Of a stretch of DNA of 64,000 nucleotides, positions 8,781 through 18,422 are shown piece after piece. Under the pieces are notes generated by a model. The model made no database searches. It worked only from the letters and a program-made list of their open reading frames with translations, and had not been told where the DNA came from. The translations under genes were made by a program, and so were the position numbers. How positions within the stretch are numbered: position 1 is the first letter of the stretch; every line of letters starts with the position of its first letter. Location of the stretch: NCBI GenBank assembly GCA_002331025.1, contig DCYG01000027.1:30019-94018 (forward strand). The letters are read 5' to 3'. This DNA is from Firmicutes bacterium UBA2116. GTDB lineage: Bacteria; Bacillota; Clostridia; Tissierellales; Sedimentibacteraceae.

Positions 8781-11303
8781 ATGAAAGCTGATAATTTTCG
8801 AAATATGCCGGATGACCCTCCTTTTGGCATCGGCTATCTGAGACTATTTTTGAATAAACGTAACAAAGCTGTAGATTATATGTTCACTTACATCAACTCT
8901 GCTTTTGAAAAGCTGACAGGCTGGAGCAGAGAGGATATCTTACATAAAAAAGTATCCGGACTTACAGGATTTGCAAAGTCCGAGGGGCTATTCTGGCTCT
9001 CTTATTATGAAGATGTTGCCCGGTTGGGAAGGACTCAGGAAACGACGCAATGGTTTGAAGCTTTAAAGAGGTATTTTATGATTACAGTCGTCCCTTTGGG
9101 CAAAGAATCCCTGATGCTGGTCGTACGGGACGCAGACGGGGAGTTAGGATGGCATGGACATGATGAGGATTTGGATATTGTTTTCAACAAAACCCATGAT
9201 GCGATCAGTCTCGTTGAATACAGCAGAGGTGGATTCAGATATATCCGCAATAACGCTGTGCATCAGGCGTTAACCGGTTTCAGCAATATTAATGGAATGA
9301 CACCCATCCAACTTCTTGGTTATGAGGTGGGTTCAAAGCTGCAGGAATACTATGAGGAATGCATGCGGACAGGCCGTCCCATCAGCTATGAACAGAATTT
9401 CAACTTTGCACCGGGAAAGCGGGTTTGGCAGACAGAAGTAACTCCGGTATTTGGGAAGGATGGGATACGCTATCTCCTATGTTCCAGCAAGGATGTTTCA
9501 GAGCTTAAAGAAGCCCAGGATGAAAATGAGGTGCTGGCTCAGAGACTACAGTCAATGTTTGATTATCATAATGCTGTTATGTTGATAATTGAGCCGATTT
9601 CAGGAAGAATTGTTGATGCAAACCCTGCGGCTTGCGAGTTTTACGGTTATTCTAAGGAGGAGCTTCAAAGTCTTTTAATCCGCGACATCAACATGCTGCC
9701 GCCTGATGAAGTGGAAAAATATCGTCTGATGACGTATAAAAAAAAGCAGCGCTTCTTTATTTTTCCCCATCGTTTGAAAAGCGGGGATATCAGGATAGTG
9801 GATGTCTATTCCTGTCCTATCTCGGATGGAAAAAACACATTGCTTTATTCTATTATTTTTGACGTCACGGATCGGGAAGATTATAAGAAAGAACTTTATA
9901 TGGAAAAGGAAATACTGCTCACGACGTTGCAATCTATAGGAGATGGTGTGGTTACAACAGATAATAACGGTATAATTACCGGCTTGAACAGTGTTGCTGA
10001 AAACCTGACAGGCTGGGATAAGAATACTGCGGTGGGAAGATATTTTACTGAAGTGTTTGTTCTTCAGAATGAAGAAACCGGACAATCAGTGGAAAATCCT
10101 ATACTAAAGGTTTTGGAAACCGGGCGGATTGTAGGACTTGCAAATCATACCGAATTGGTAACGCGCCAGGGAAGGTATATACCAATTGCAGACAGTGCGG
10201 CGCCCATCAAAACTGAAGGCGGACGAACCTTCGGTGTTGTGATGGTATTCCGTGATGTCAGTGACGAAAAGAACCATAGAAAACAAATTGAGTTTTTAAG
10301 CTACCGCGATCATTTGACCGGTCTATATAACCGTCGTTACATTGAGGAAAAAATATCTGTATTGGATAAAGATGAGCACTTGCCTATTTCAGTGATTATG
10401 GCAGATGTTAATGGTCTCAAAATAACAAATGATGTATTCGGACATAAGGCCGGAGACACTTTACTTAAAAATGTAGCCGAGCTTATGCAAAAGTTCTGTA
10501 AAGAAGATGATTTGATTGCTCGTTGGGGTGGAGATGAATTTGTTATAATCATGACCGGGAAACCGCTTGAATCGGCAGAAGAGGTTATCCAAAAAATTAA
10601 GGACGTCCATATTGCAATAGAAGGCAGTAGTTTATCTCTTAGCTTGTCACTTGGATGCGCATGTAAGCATACGGGAGAAAACAGTATCCAGCAAGCAATT
10701 CAACAAGCAGAAAAATATATGTATCAACAAAAGCTGTTGGATGGAAAGAGCTATAGGAATGCTATTATAAGTACACTGCTTGCCACCCTTTATGAAAAAA
10801 GCAACGAAACAGAGGAACATTCAAAACGGATTGAAACATACTGTCACGCCATAGGAAGAGAGCTTCAGCTTTCATCCAAGGAAATGGACGAGCTCTCCCT
10901 GCTGGCTCTTCTGCATGATGTAGGTAAGGTAAGCATTGATCCGAACATTCTGCAAAAGCCCGGATCACTTACTGCTGAAGAATGGGAAGAGATGAAACAA
11001 CATCCTCAAATCGGTTACCGTATTGCTCAGGCAACTCCGGAGCTTGCGGTTGTGGCTGATTTGATATTGTCACATCACGAACGCTGGGACGGAAAGGGAT
11101 ATCCGCGAGGGTTAAAGGGAACGGAGATTCCTCTCTCCTGCCGTATCCTTGCAGTTGCTGATGCATATGATGCTATGACAAGCGACAGGGTATACAGAAA
11201 AGCTATGAATAATGAAGATGCTGTTCGTGAGTTGGAAAAAAATTCAGGAACACAATTTGAGCCGAGCATCGTAAATTTTTTTATATATACTCTTCAATAT
11301 TAA
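8781..11303 (+). CDS. PAS-GGDEF-HD-GYP cyclic-di-GMP turnover protein
   Basis: About 840 residues. Several PAS domains fill roughly residues 1-500 (for example VVTTDNNGIITGLNSVAENL). Next is a GGDEF domain with an intact RWGGDEF near residue 583, then an HD-GYP phosphodiesterase domain with HDVGK near 712 and HHERWDGKGYPRGL near 770. Both catalytic signatures are complete, so it may make and degrade c-di-GMP. The product-inhibition site reads KEDD where RxxD is usual, so feedback may be weakened. I chose the ATG at 8781, preceded by GGGTGG, over an upstream GTG at 8760 with no ribosome site. It has no membrane segment and is probably cytoplasmic. It is likely co-transcribed with the chemoreceptor. 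Confidence 0.88.
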   Translation: MKADNFRNMPDDPPFGIGYLRLFLNKRNKAVDYMFTYINSAFEKLTGWSREDILHKKVSGLTGFAKSEGLFWLSYYEDVARLGRTQETTQWFEALKRYFMITVVPLGKESLMLVVRDADGELGWHGHDEDLDIVFNKTHDAISLVEYSRGGFRYIRNNAVHQALTGFSNINGMTPIQLLGYEVGSKLQEYYEECMRTGRPISYEQNFNFAPGKRVWQTEVTPVFGKDGIRYLLCSSKDVSELKEAQDENEVLAQRLQSMFDYHNAVMLIIEPISGRIVDANPAACEFYGYSKEELQSLLIRDINMLPPDEVEKYRLMTYKKKQRFFIFPHRLKSGDIRIVDVYSCPISDGKNTLLYSIIFDVTDREDYKKELYMEKEILLTTLQSIGDGVVTTDNNGIITGLNSVAENLTGWDKNTAVGRYFTEVFVLQNEETGQSVENPILKVLETGRIVGLANHTELVTRQGRYIPIADSAAPIKTEGGRTFGVVMVFRDVSDEKNHRKQIEFLSYRDHLTGLYNRRYIEEKISVLDKDEHLPISVIMADVNGLKITNDVFGHKAGDTLLKNVAELMQKFCKEDDLIARWGGDEFVIIMTGKPLESAEEVIQKIKDVHIAIEGSSLSLSLSLGCACKHTGENSIQQAIQQAEKYMYQQKLLDGKSYRNAIISTLLATLYEKSNETEEHSKRIETYCHAIGRELQLSSKEMDELSLLALLHDVGKVSIDPNILQKPGSLTAEEWEEMKQHPQIGYRIAQATPELAVVADLILSHHERWDGKGYPRGLKGTEIPLSCRILAVADAYDAMTSDRVYRKAMNNEDAVRELEKNSGTQFEPSIVNFFIYTLQY

Positions 11304-11308
11304 ATGGC

Positions 11309-11347
11309 AAAAATAAATGGCTGATTTCTCAGACATTTATTTTTTTT
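11309..11347. terminator. Bidirectional terminator between convergent genes
   Basis: AAATAAATG-CTGA / TCAG-CATTTATTT hairpin followed by T on the plus strand and by T on the minus strand as well. It overlaps the last codons of aroK, serving the cyclic-di-GMP gene and the aro operon. Confidence 0.7.
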
Positions 11348-11835
11348 ATGAGTTCTTGTATAATTTTTTCTGTCACATCAATAAATTCTCTATCATTAAT
11401 TATTTCAATATCACAATATTTTTTATATAAAGTTATTCTTTCATCGTAAAGCTTATATACATTGTTGATATCATTACATAGTAAGGGTCGCTTTTGAATA
11501 TCAACATCTTTTACAATGTTATCAGGATTTCTGTTTATAAAAACCAGAACAGAATTATTTTTTAAATAATCAATATTTTCTTTCCTTTTAACGACTCCTC
11601 CGCCAGTAGAAATAACTAAGGAATTTTTACTTCCTAATTCTTTCGCACAGTCGGTTTCTAATTTTCTGAAATACTTTTCCCCGCTTTTAAATATTTCCGT
11701 AATACTTTTACCTTCCTTTGCTTCAATCATTTCATCCATATCGACAAAACTCATATTTAATTTTTTGGATAGTTCTTTTCCTATTGCAGTCTTACCGCTG
11801 CCTGGCATCCCAATTAATACGATGTTTTTTCTCAT
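11329..11835 (-). CDS. aroK: Shikimate kinase
   Basis: A 168-residue P-loop kinase that phosphorylates shikimate with ATP. Visible are Walker A GMPGSGKTAIG, the shikimate-binding Asp in FVDMDE, the GGG of STGGGVV, and the lid arginine region KRPLL. It is the last gene of the minus-strand aro operon. Its ATG overlaps the stop of the chorismate mutase gene (ATGA), indicating translational coupling. Transcription ends in the hairpin that overlaps its 3' end. Confidence 0.93.
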   Translation of the reverse strand: MRKNIVLIGMPGSGKTAIGKELSKKLNMSFVDMDEMIEAKEGKSITEIFKSGEKYFRKLETDCAKELGSKNSLVISTGGGVVKRKENIDYLKNNSVLVFINRNPDNIVKDVDIQKRPLLCNDINNVYKLYDERITLYKKYCDIEIINDREFIDVTEKIIQELIKKINV

Positions 11836-12086
11836 AGCTGTAATTTCTTACTTGAGTTCATAATCTGCATATATATATCTTCTATGTGACTGGCATAATT
11901 CTTATTGTTTAAATAACCGATGCAGTTTTCTATTACCTTTTTTTCTCTGACTTCGTCATATACCGGTAGATTGTTTTCTTTTTTATATTTGCCTATTTCT
12001 ACGGCTAAATTAAATCTTTTTTCTATACAGGCAACTATTTCTTTGTCTATTTCATTTATTTCAATTCTTACAGAATTTAAATCCAT
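11832..12086 (-). CDS. Chorismate mutase, AroQ type, monofunctional
   Basis: An 84-residue all-helical protein matching the AroQ chorismate mutase domain: IDKEIVACIEKRFNLAVEIG, then KYKKENNLPVYDEVREKKVI, which contain the usual Arg/Lys, Asp-x-x-Arg-Glu and Glu active-site positions. It converts chorismate to prephenate, toward Phe and Tyr. In many bacteria this domain is fused to prephenate dehydratase or DAHP synthase; here it is free-standing. It overlaps aroC by 10 bp upstream and aroK by 4 bp downstream. Prephenate dehydratase and dehydrogenase are not in this window. Confidence 0.85.
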   Translation of the reverse strand: MDLNSVRIEINEIDKEIVACIEKRFNLAVEIGKYKKENNLPVYDEVREKKVIENCIGYLNNKNYASHIEDIYMQIMNSSKKLQL

Positions 12087-13168
12087 AATTCACCGTCTCT
12101 TTCTAAAATCAAATCAAGAATCACCAATGCGGCAGCCCCGTTTATTACGGGTATCACCCTTGGAACTATGCAGGGGTCGTGTCGTCCGGTAACATTAATT
12201 TCGGTTTCCTTCATTTCATGTAAATCTACTGTACGCTGGGATATACCTATTGAGGAGGTTGGTTTTATGGCAGATCTGAAAACAATAGGCATGCCGTTAG
12301 TTATTCCACCTAATATTCCACCGTTATTATTTGTCTTTGTCATTACTTTATTTTTGGTTATAATGAATTCATCATTTGCATTGCTGCCTGCAAGTGTAGT
12401 TATATTAAATCCAGCACCAAATTCTATGCCCTTAACCGCAGGTATTGAAAACATCATATGAGATAATTTGCTTTCAACCGAATCAAAAAACGGCTCTCCA
12501 TAACCGGCAGGTACGTTTAGTATATAAGTTTCAATTACCCCTCCGACTGAATTGTTGTTTTCTTTCGCTTCTGTTATTTTCTCCTGCATCATGATTAGTT
12601 TATCCGAAGCCAATACAGGGAAATTCATTTTTGATAATCTGTCAATTTCATTTTCCTGTAAATTTATTTCAATATCGTCTGTTATATCTTTTATACTTTT
12701 TATTCTGCTTACTATATGTATACTTTTGCTTTGAAGTATTTGCATTGCAATGGCACCGGCAAAGGTTAAGGGAGCCGTCAATCTGCCCGAAAAATGACCG
12801 CCTCCTCTGTAATCATTGAATCCCTTGTATTTAACAAATCCGGTATAATCTCCGTGACCGGGGCGTATTTTTGATTTTATTTCGATGTAATCCTCAGATT
12901 TTATATTTTCGTTCCTGATTAGAGCACAAAGTGGGGTACCTGTAGTTTTTCCCTGGAAATAACCGCTTACTATGTTGTATTTATCTTTTTCTATGCGAGA
13001 AGTTGATAATACGCTTTGTCCGGGGGATCTTTTCTTCATATGCTCGTCTATATATTCTAAATTCAACTTTACTCCAGGTGGCAAACCGTCAATTACTATT
13101 CCTGTTGTCTCACCGTGTGATTCACCAAATAAACTGATTTTCAATTTATTACCTATTATTGAGCTCAT
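12077..13168 (-). CDS. aroC: Chorismate synthase
   Basis: A 363-residue FMN-dependent enzyme that makes chorismate from EPSP. Family signatures are SLFGESHGETTGIVIDGLPP at the N-terminus, the RPGHGDYTGFVKY block, YRGGGHFSGR, and GRHDPCIVPR near the end. The ATG at 13168 is chosen because AGGAGG lies 8 nt upstream; a GTG three codons earlier falls inside that ribosome site. The gene begins inside the end of aroA (20 bp overlap). Confidence 0.95.
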   Translation of the reverse strand: MSSIIGNKLKISLFGESHGETTGIVIDGLPPGVKLNLEYIDEHMKKRSPGQSVLSTSRIEKDKYNIVSGYFQGKTTGTPLCALIRNENIKSEDYIEIKSKIRPGHGDYTGFVKYKGFNDYRGGGHFSGRLTAPLTFAGAIAMQILQSKSIHIVSRIKSIKDITDDIEINLQENEIDRLSKMNFPVLASDKLIMMQEKITEAKENNNSVGGVIETYILNVPAGYGEPFFDSVESKLSHMMFSIPAVKGIEFGAGFNITTLAGSNANDEFIITKNKVMTKTNNNGGILGGITNGMPIVFRSAIKPTSSIGISQRTVDLHEMKETEINVTGRHDPCIVPRVIPVINGAAALVILDLILERDGELWI

Positions 13169-14339
13169 TGACTTCACCTCCTAAATATTTATAGTCTTCC
13201 CAAAAGGTGGGATAGGATTTATTAACCGCTTGGCAATTTTCAAGTATTATTTCCTTTTCGCAGCTTGTTGCGGCAATAGCTAATGACATTGCTATACGAT
13301 GGTCATTCCAGCTGCTTACTTTGGTTCCGCCTGATAATTTTTCGACTCCGTTGATATTCAATCCGTCCTCGGTTTCATTAATATCAGCGCCGATTTTTTT
13401 CATTTCCGTTGAAATTGCTTTTAGTCTGTCCGATTCCTTTATACGAAGGCGTCCTGCATTTATTATTTTAGTTGCTAAGCCCTTTTTTAAAGATGCAAGC
13501 ACGGATATTATCGGAACTAAGTCAGGTATTTGGGATGCATCAATTATAATTTCTCTCTCTGCGTTTTTGTATCTTTTTATTATATCGACTATTTCCTTAT
13601 CACCCTGTAAAGAAGTATCATTTAACCCCAAGCAATCAATATTATTTCCTAATTCATTTGCCGCTAAAAAGAAGCTTGCCTGAGAATAGTCGGCTTCTAT
13701 AGTATAAGAGCCGCTTATATAATTCTGATTACCTCTGATATAAAATTCATTTGCGTTCATTTGTTTTATTAGAACTCCGAATTTCTCCATTACATCAATT
13801 GTCATATTTACATAGCTTTTAGACTCCAAGCTGTCTGCAATTATTATATTAGAATCATCAGATAGAAGGGGAAGGGCAAAGAATAAACCTGAAATAAACT
13901 GGGAGCTGATTTTACCTGATATTTTATATGTACCTGATTTCAAATTTCCTTTAACATATAATGGGACATCCTCAGATGCTTTATAAGTAATATTCTGCTT
14001 ATTAAAAATATCGAAATATATATCCAAGGGTCGCTCAAACAACCTTGAGCTTCCTGTAAATCTGCATTGATTATTCAAGACAAGGGAAATGGGAATTAAA
14101 AATCTGAGAGTTGAGCCGGATTCCTTACAATCAATCACCGGATTATGAATATGCCTGTCAATTAGCCGTTTCATGCCTTCCACGGTTGCTTTTATGTCTT
14201 CAGATAAAATGAGATTCTTGATTATACTTTCACCGTCTTTACATAAAGAAGCGCAGATAACGGCCCTGTGGCTTAAGCTTTTTGAAGGAGGTATATTTAA
14301 TTTTCCTTTGAGCTTTGTCGGCTTAATTAAAATATCCAT
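13149..14339 (-). CDS. aroA: EPSP synthase (3-phosphoshikimate 1-carboxyvinyltransferase)
   Basis: A 396-residue enzyme joining shikimate-3-phosphate and PEP. Seen are the N-terminal PPSKSLSHRAVICASL, the SGSTLRFLIP loop, and the C-terminal RLKESDRLKA-type block here written RIKESDRLKAI, plus SSWNDHRIAMSL. It is slightly shorter than the typical ~430 residues but all blocks are present. AGGAGA precedes the ATG, and it lies 21 bp after aroB. The residues around the PEP loop cannot be used to judge glyphosate sensitivity by eye. Confidence 0.95.
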   Translation of the reverse strand: MDILIKPTKLKGKLNIPPSKSLSHRAVICASLCKDGESIIKNLILSEDIKATVEGMKRLIDRHIHNPVIDCKESGSTLRFLIPISLVLNNQCRFTGSSRLFERPLDIYFDIFNKQNITYKASEDVPLYVKGNLKSGTYKISGKISSQFISGLFFALPLLSDDSNIIIADSLESKSYVNMTIDVMEKFGVLIKQMNANEFYIRGNQNYISGSYTIEADYSQASFFLAANELGNNIDCLGLNDTSLQGDKEIVDIIKRYKNAEREIIIDASQIPDLVPIISVLASLKKGLATKIINAGRLRIKESDRLKAISTEMKKIGADINETEDGLNINGVEKLSGGTKVSSWNDHRIAMSLAIAATSCEKEIILENCQAVNKSYPTFWEDYKYLGGEVNELNNR

Positions 14340-14360
14340 AATTTCTCCTGTTGTATGTCA

Positions 14361-15425
14361 TTACGGGGTTATAAACTCATCCATTACATTAATTGGTACA
14401 TTGTGTATAAAGCTTTCACTGATTGTCTTCATCAATATCAAATTTATATTATCATTTAAAATTTTTTTGTCGGATAAAATATATTTTTTAATTTCTTCTT
14501 TATTATAATCGTCTAAATTGTATTGAATATTAAAATTATCCAATACAGCTTTTAGTTTTTCGTATGTTCCGATTTCCGTATATCCTATTCTTTCACTATT
14601 TTTTGTTATTATCAGCATGCCTGCTGATACTGCTTCTCCGTGAGCTATTTGGAAGCCGGAATATTTTTCAATGGCATGACCTATTGTATGACCGAAGTTT
14701 AAGAGCATTCTCATACCATTATCCTTTTCATCAGATTCAATCAACTGTTTTTTTATGCTTAAGCATATATGTACGATTTCTTCTATATTCTCAAAGAGAT
14801 TCTGATGTGATTTAATATTCACTAAAATTCGAAACAATGATAAATCCTTTATACAGGCATATTTTATAATTTCACCCATACCGTCTTTTATGTGTTTATC
14901 ACTTAAGGTTAATAAAAAATCAGTATCAATCAATACTGCTTTTGGGTGATAGAAGCTTCCGGCTAAATTTTTTCCCTGTGTTAAATTAACTGCTGTTTTA
15001 CCTCCGATACACGAATCTGTTTGTGCAATAAGTGATGTGGGTACTTGTATATAATCTATGCCTCTTAAATATGTAGAAGCCGCAAAGCCGGTTAAATCAC
15101 CTACAACGCCGCCTCCAAAGGCAATTATCAAATCACTTCTCTGAATATTATATTCTGAAAGCTTCGCATAAATAAATTCCAAAACGCTGAGTGTCTTACT
15201 GTTTTCACCCGGCTTTATTACAATAAAGCTGACATGAAACTGCACATTTAAACTGCTTTCCAATTTGCTGCCGTACAGTTCAAATATATTTTCATCTGTC
15301 AGGACAGCTATTTTTTTGCCGGTATAAACCTTTTTAATTTCCTCTGACAGATTTTGAATTAAACCCTTTTTTATAATTACTTCGTACTTCATCGTGTTTT
15401 TTTCTATATTAATATCTAATTTCAT
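14361..15425 (-). CDS. aroB: 3-dehydroquinate synthase
   Basis: A 354-residue NAD- and metal-dependent enzyme, second in the shikimate pathway. Seen are IAFGGGVVGDLTGFAAST for nucleotide binding, VPTSLIAQTDSCIGGKTAVN in the active site, and the metal-binding GHTIGHAIE motif. The start is the ATG at 15425, one base after the aroF stop and preceded by GGAAGAGAT; the longer reading upstream lies inside aroF. This tight join suggests coupled translation. Confidence 0.95.
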   Translation of the reverse strand: MKLDINIEKNTMKYEVIIKKGLIQNLSEEIKKVYTGKKIAVLTDENIFELYGSKLESSLNVQFHVSFIVIKPGENSKTLSVLEFIYAKLSEYNIQRSDLIIAFGGGVVGDLTGFAASTYLRGIDYIQVPTSLIAQTDSCIGGKTAVNLTQGKNLAGSFYHPKAVLIDTDFLLTLSDKHIKDGMGEIIKYACIKDLSLFRILVNIKSHQNLFENIEEIVHICLSIKKQLIESDEKDNGMRMLLNFGHTIGHAIEKYSGFQIAHGEAVSAGMLIITKNSERIGYTEIGTYEKLKAVLDNFNIQYNLDDYNKEEIKKYILSDKKILNDNINLILMKTISESFIHNVPINVMDEFITP

Positions 15426-15426
15426 A

Positions 15427-16440
15427 CTATATATCTCTTCCCACTGCTTTTGCAATAAGTTTTAATTTTTCCATAAGCTGCTTTAATTTATCCGGTTTTA
15501 TCGATTGATTCCCGTCACACAGTGCATTTTCAGGATCGTTATGGACCTCAATTATTAAACCGTCGGCTCCTGCCGCGACAGAAGCAAGTGCCATTGGTTC
15601 CACCATCCACCACCTGCCTGTTGCATGGCTGGGGTCAACTATAACGGGAAGGTGGCTTAATTTTTTTATTACGGGAATCGCGCTTAGGTCTAAAGTATTC
15701 CTTGTATAGCTTTCAAACGTCCTTATCCCTCTTTCACACAATATAACATTTTCGTTTCCGCCAAGCAGTATGTATTCTGCTGACATTAACAGTTCTTCAA
15801 CCGTTGAGGACGGTCCTCTTTTTAATAATATGGGTTTGTTAATTCTTCCAAGTTGTTTTAACATTTCATAGTTTTGCATGTTACGTGCGCCAACCTGTAT
15901 AATATCAACACTATCAACATATTCATCCAAAAAATCCAAGGATGTTAATTCAGTTACTATGGGAAGCCCTGTATGTTGTTTGGCAAGCTTTAAAAGTTCT
16001 AATCCCTCAAGCTTCAATCCTTGGAAGCTGTATGGAGACGTCCTTGGCTTGAAAGCTCCTCCCCTTAAAAATTTAGCACCGTATTTTTTAACATCATCGG
16101 CAATACTTAATATTTGCTCATGATTTTCTACTGAACAGGGACCTGCTATTATATTTATTTTATTTCCGCCGATGATTTCATCATTAACTTTAATTTCAGT
16201 ATTGTTGGGATGCAGCAGACGATTTGCTTTTTTATACGGTTCCTGAACAAATATTACCTTGTCAATAGCTTTGTATGCTTCAAAAATACCGGGATCGAGC
16301 TTGCTGACATCACCGATTAAACCAAGTATGTGATAATTTAATTCCTTGATTTCGTTAACCTCTAATCCCAATTTATTTATTTTATCTTTTATTATAGATA
16401 TCTCTTTATTGTCAGCATTTTTATTTAAAATTAAAAGCAT
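15427..16440 (-). CDS. aroF: DAHP synthase, type I-beta with regulatory FL domain
   Basis: A 337-residue enzyme condensing PEP and erythrose-4-phosphate, the entry step of the pathway. Residues 1 to about 70 form a ferredoxin-like regulatory domain as in Thermotoga maritima DAHP synthase, which gives Tyr/Phe inhibition in that protein. The barrel follows with AGPCSVE, GGAFKPRTSPYSFQG, LLKRGPSSTVEE and the metal-site VDPSHATGRWWMV. The ATG at 16440 is preceded by TGGAG; a TTG four codons earlier is less likely. It is first in the operon, so control of the enzyme would govern the whole pathway. aroD and aroE are missing here. Confidence 0.94.
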   Translation of the reverse strand: MLLILNKNADNKEISIIKDKINKLGLEVNEIKELNYHILGLIGDVSKLDPGIFEAYKAIDKVIFVQEPYKKANRLLHPNNTEIKVNDEIIGGNKINIIAGPCSVENHEQILSIADDVKKYGAKFLRGGAFKPRTSPYSFQGLKLEGLELLKLAKQHTGLPIVTELTSLDFLDEYVDSVDIIQVGARNMQNYEMLKQLGRINKPILLKRGPSSTVEELLMSAEYILLGGNENVILCERGIRTFESYTRNTLDLSAIPVIKKLSHLPVIVDPSHATGRWWMVEPMALASVAAGADGLIIEVHNDPENALCDGNQSIKPDKLKQLMEKLKLIAKAVGRDI

Positions 16441-16469
16441 ATGGTACTCCAATTATTTGTCATGATTAA

Positions 16470-16497
16470 AATTTATCATAAATTAACAATATGTCAA
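16470..16497 (-). promoter_or_regulatory. Possible promoter of the aro operon
   Basis: Minus-strand TTGACA (16492-16497), 16 bp spacer, TAAATT (16470-16475), 30 bp ahead of aroF. Good -35, weak -10. No T-box or long leader fits in this short space. Confidence 0.45.
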
Positions 16498-16529
16498 TAG
16501 TAAAATTGAATTGTCGAATTAAGAATTAA

Positions 16530-16558
16530 TTGCGGGGATGATTGTTTTATGATATAAT
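16530..16558 (+). promoter_or_regulatory. Promoter of the SLH-domain gene
   Basis: -35 TTGCGG (16530-16535), 17 bp spacer, consensus -10 TATAAT (16553-16558), 29 bp before the start codon. Confidence 0.6.
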
Positions 16559-16586
16559 TTAAAAAAATATGGGTATAGGAGGCACT

Positions 16587-18422
16587 ATGAAAAAGGTTAT
16601 ATTGCTGGTAATTGTTCTTTCTTTAGTCCTTTCAATGACAGTAAATGCGGTAACATTGACAGACATTTCAAATCATTGGGCTAAAGGATACATAGAGAGA
16701 GTTGCAAACAATGGTTTGGTTGCCGGTTATGATGATAAAACATTTAAACCGGATAACAACGTTACGGTTTTAGAAGCATTGATAATGATGTCAAGATTAT
16801 ATGACATTGATGAGGATTTAAGAGAACAAATAATTGAAGAATATGAATCAAGCTTTGATCGCATGCTTAATACGAAGGGTTATGATTGGTCATTCGAATA
16901 TTTATCGATAATAATTGAATTGGGAGTTGTTTCCGAAAAAGGTATTGAAGATATGTTTTCTAAAAAAACAATTTTTCAGGATGCATCGAGAGAAGAAATA
17001 GCTGTACTTTTAACTAAAGCAATGCTATTAGGAAAAGAAGCGCAGGATTTGAAGGTGTATTCGCTTCCATTCACCGATGCGTCTAAAATATCTGCTTCGG
17101 CGAGACCTTATGTATACGTAATGTATGATAAGGAAATAATGCAGGGAGATGATAAAAAGAATGTCAATCCTACCAATAAAATAACAAGGGCTGAGGTAGC
17201 AACAGTTATAGATAAGGCTTACGATTATTTGCAGGATAATGATGTGTATCCCGAATTTGAGAACTTTGCGAAAACAACTTTGGAAAGCGGTATAATCTCC
17301 CAGCTTTCATCATCTAAAAATGAAACGTATATATATATCAAAAATGAAAGCGGAAAAGAAAATATAATAAGAATAGATAACGGTACAAAGATAACCATAA
17401 ATAACAGATCAAGAGATTTTGATGATTTGAAAAAGGACATGATTGTAAATTGCAAGATAGACGAGGACAGAACAGCCTTAAGCATAGAGGTGGATAATTC
17501 GAAAGAGGTTAAAAGCGGTAAAATATCCATAGTTGCTTATGCATCGCCTGCATCCTTGACAATAATTGACGGAGACAAGGATAAGCTCCAATACAGAATA
17601 CCTTCAGATGCTAAGGTTTATCTTGACGGTAAAGAGGTTGAACTGCGAAAATTAAATAAGAATGATGAAGTTACACTGCTGCTGGAGGATGGAAAGGTTT
17701 ATCAGGTTAATGCTGTTAGCCGCATCAAAGAATATGAAGGCGTAATTTCCAAAATAGATTATTCTAAGTATCCTATTACAATATCTATAAAGATGGAGAA
17801 TGATGAAGTAAAAACATTTAAGTTTAGCAGTGATGTTGAGGTTACGAGAAATGATAAAGCATCAAGCTTCGATCAGGTAAGGGTTGGGGATGAAGTCATC
17901 GTTACGACTGAGTATGATGATATGATCGAAATCAACACTGTTGCCAAGGAAGCTGAAATGAGCGGAATCATAAAAGAGATTATATTAGGTTCGGAAAGCA
18001 AATTGAAAATTACCGATGAGGATGGAGAAGTTCAACAATATACAATAAGCAAAAATGTTATTGTAACACTTGGAAATAAAACTGCATCCGTTAATGATCT
18101 GAGAATAGGATACAATGTAAATATCAATACTTCAGGAGGTGAAATTGTTACAATTGAAGCATCAGAGCTTCAGGCCGTAACAAATTTTTCCGGAAAAGTA
18201 ATTTTTATTAATGAAAAAGACAAGATAATAATGATGCAAAATACAAGTACCGGAAGCGGTCAGCCTGAACTCGTATATTTAAAGGTAACCAATAATACGA
18301 GAATAATTAATATATCAGGTGACACAAAATATTTGAACAGCATAGAGGAAGGACAATATATATCAAGCTCGGCTGTTTCTCAAAGTGGAGAATATGTGGC
18401 TGTAAGCATAATAATACCGTAA
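16587..18422 (+). CDS. SLH-domain cell-surface protein
   Basis: A 611-residue exported protein. It begins with a signal peptide (MKKVILLVIVLSLVLSMTVNA, cleavage after about residue 21), chosen because ATAGGAGG sits 4 nt before this ATG. Three S-layer homology segments follow to about residue 205, of which the first (LTDISNHWAKGYIERVANNG) and third (ITRAEVATVIDKAYDYL) are clear and the middle one is degenerate. These normally bind pyruvylated wall polysaccharide. The remaining ~390 residues are successive ~70-residue beta-rich repeats, each with a VYLDG/VTRND-like turn and an LRIGYNV/VRVGDEV-like motif. No enzyme domain is recognisable. It overlaps the next gene by one base. Confidence 0.85.
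   Translation: MKKVILLVIVLSLVLSMTVNAVTLTDISNHWAKGYIERVANNGLVAGYDDKTFKPDNNVTVLEALIMMSRLYDIDEDLREQIIEEYESSFDRMLNTKGYDWSFEYLSIIIELGVVSEKGIEDMFSKKTIFQDASREEIAVLLTKAMLLGKEAQDLKVYSLPFTDASKISASARPYVYVMYDKEIMQGDDKKNVNPTNKITRAEVATVIDKAYDYLQDNDVYPEFENFAKTTLESGIISQLSSSKNETYIYIKNESGKENIIRIDNGTKITINNRSRDFDDLKKDMIVNCKIDEDRTALSIEVDNSKEVKSGKISIVAYASPASLTIIDGDKDKLQYRIPSDAKVYLDGKEVELRKLNKNDEVTLLLEDGKVYQVNAVSRIKEYEGVISKIDYSKYPITISIKMENDEVKTFKFSSDVEVTRNDKASSFDQVRVGDEVIVTTEYDDMIEINTVAKEAEMSGIIKEIILGSESKLKITDEDGEVQQYTISKNVIVTLGNKTASVNDLRIGYNVNINTSGGEIVTIEASELQAVTNFSGKVIFINEKDKIIMMQNTSTGSGQPELVYLKVTNNTRIINISGDTKYLNSIEEGQYISSSAVSQSGEYVAVSIIIP

Noticed and set aside
16441..16586. T-box or attenuator upstream of the aro operon
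   Set aside because: Only about 30 bp separate the likely -10 from the aroF start; no T-box conserved sequence or antiterminator is present.
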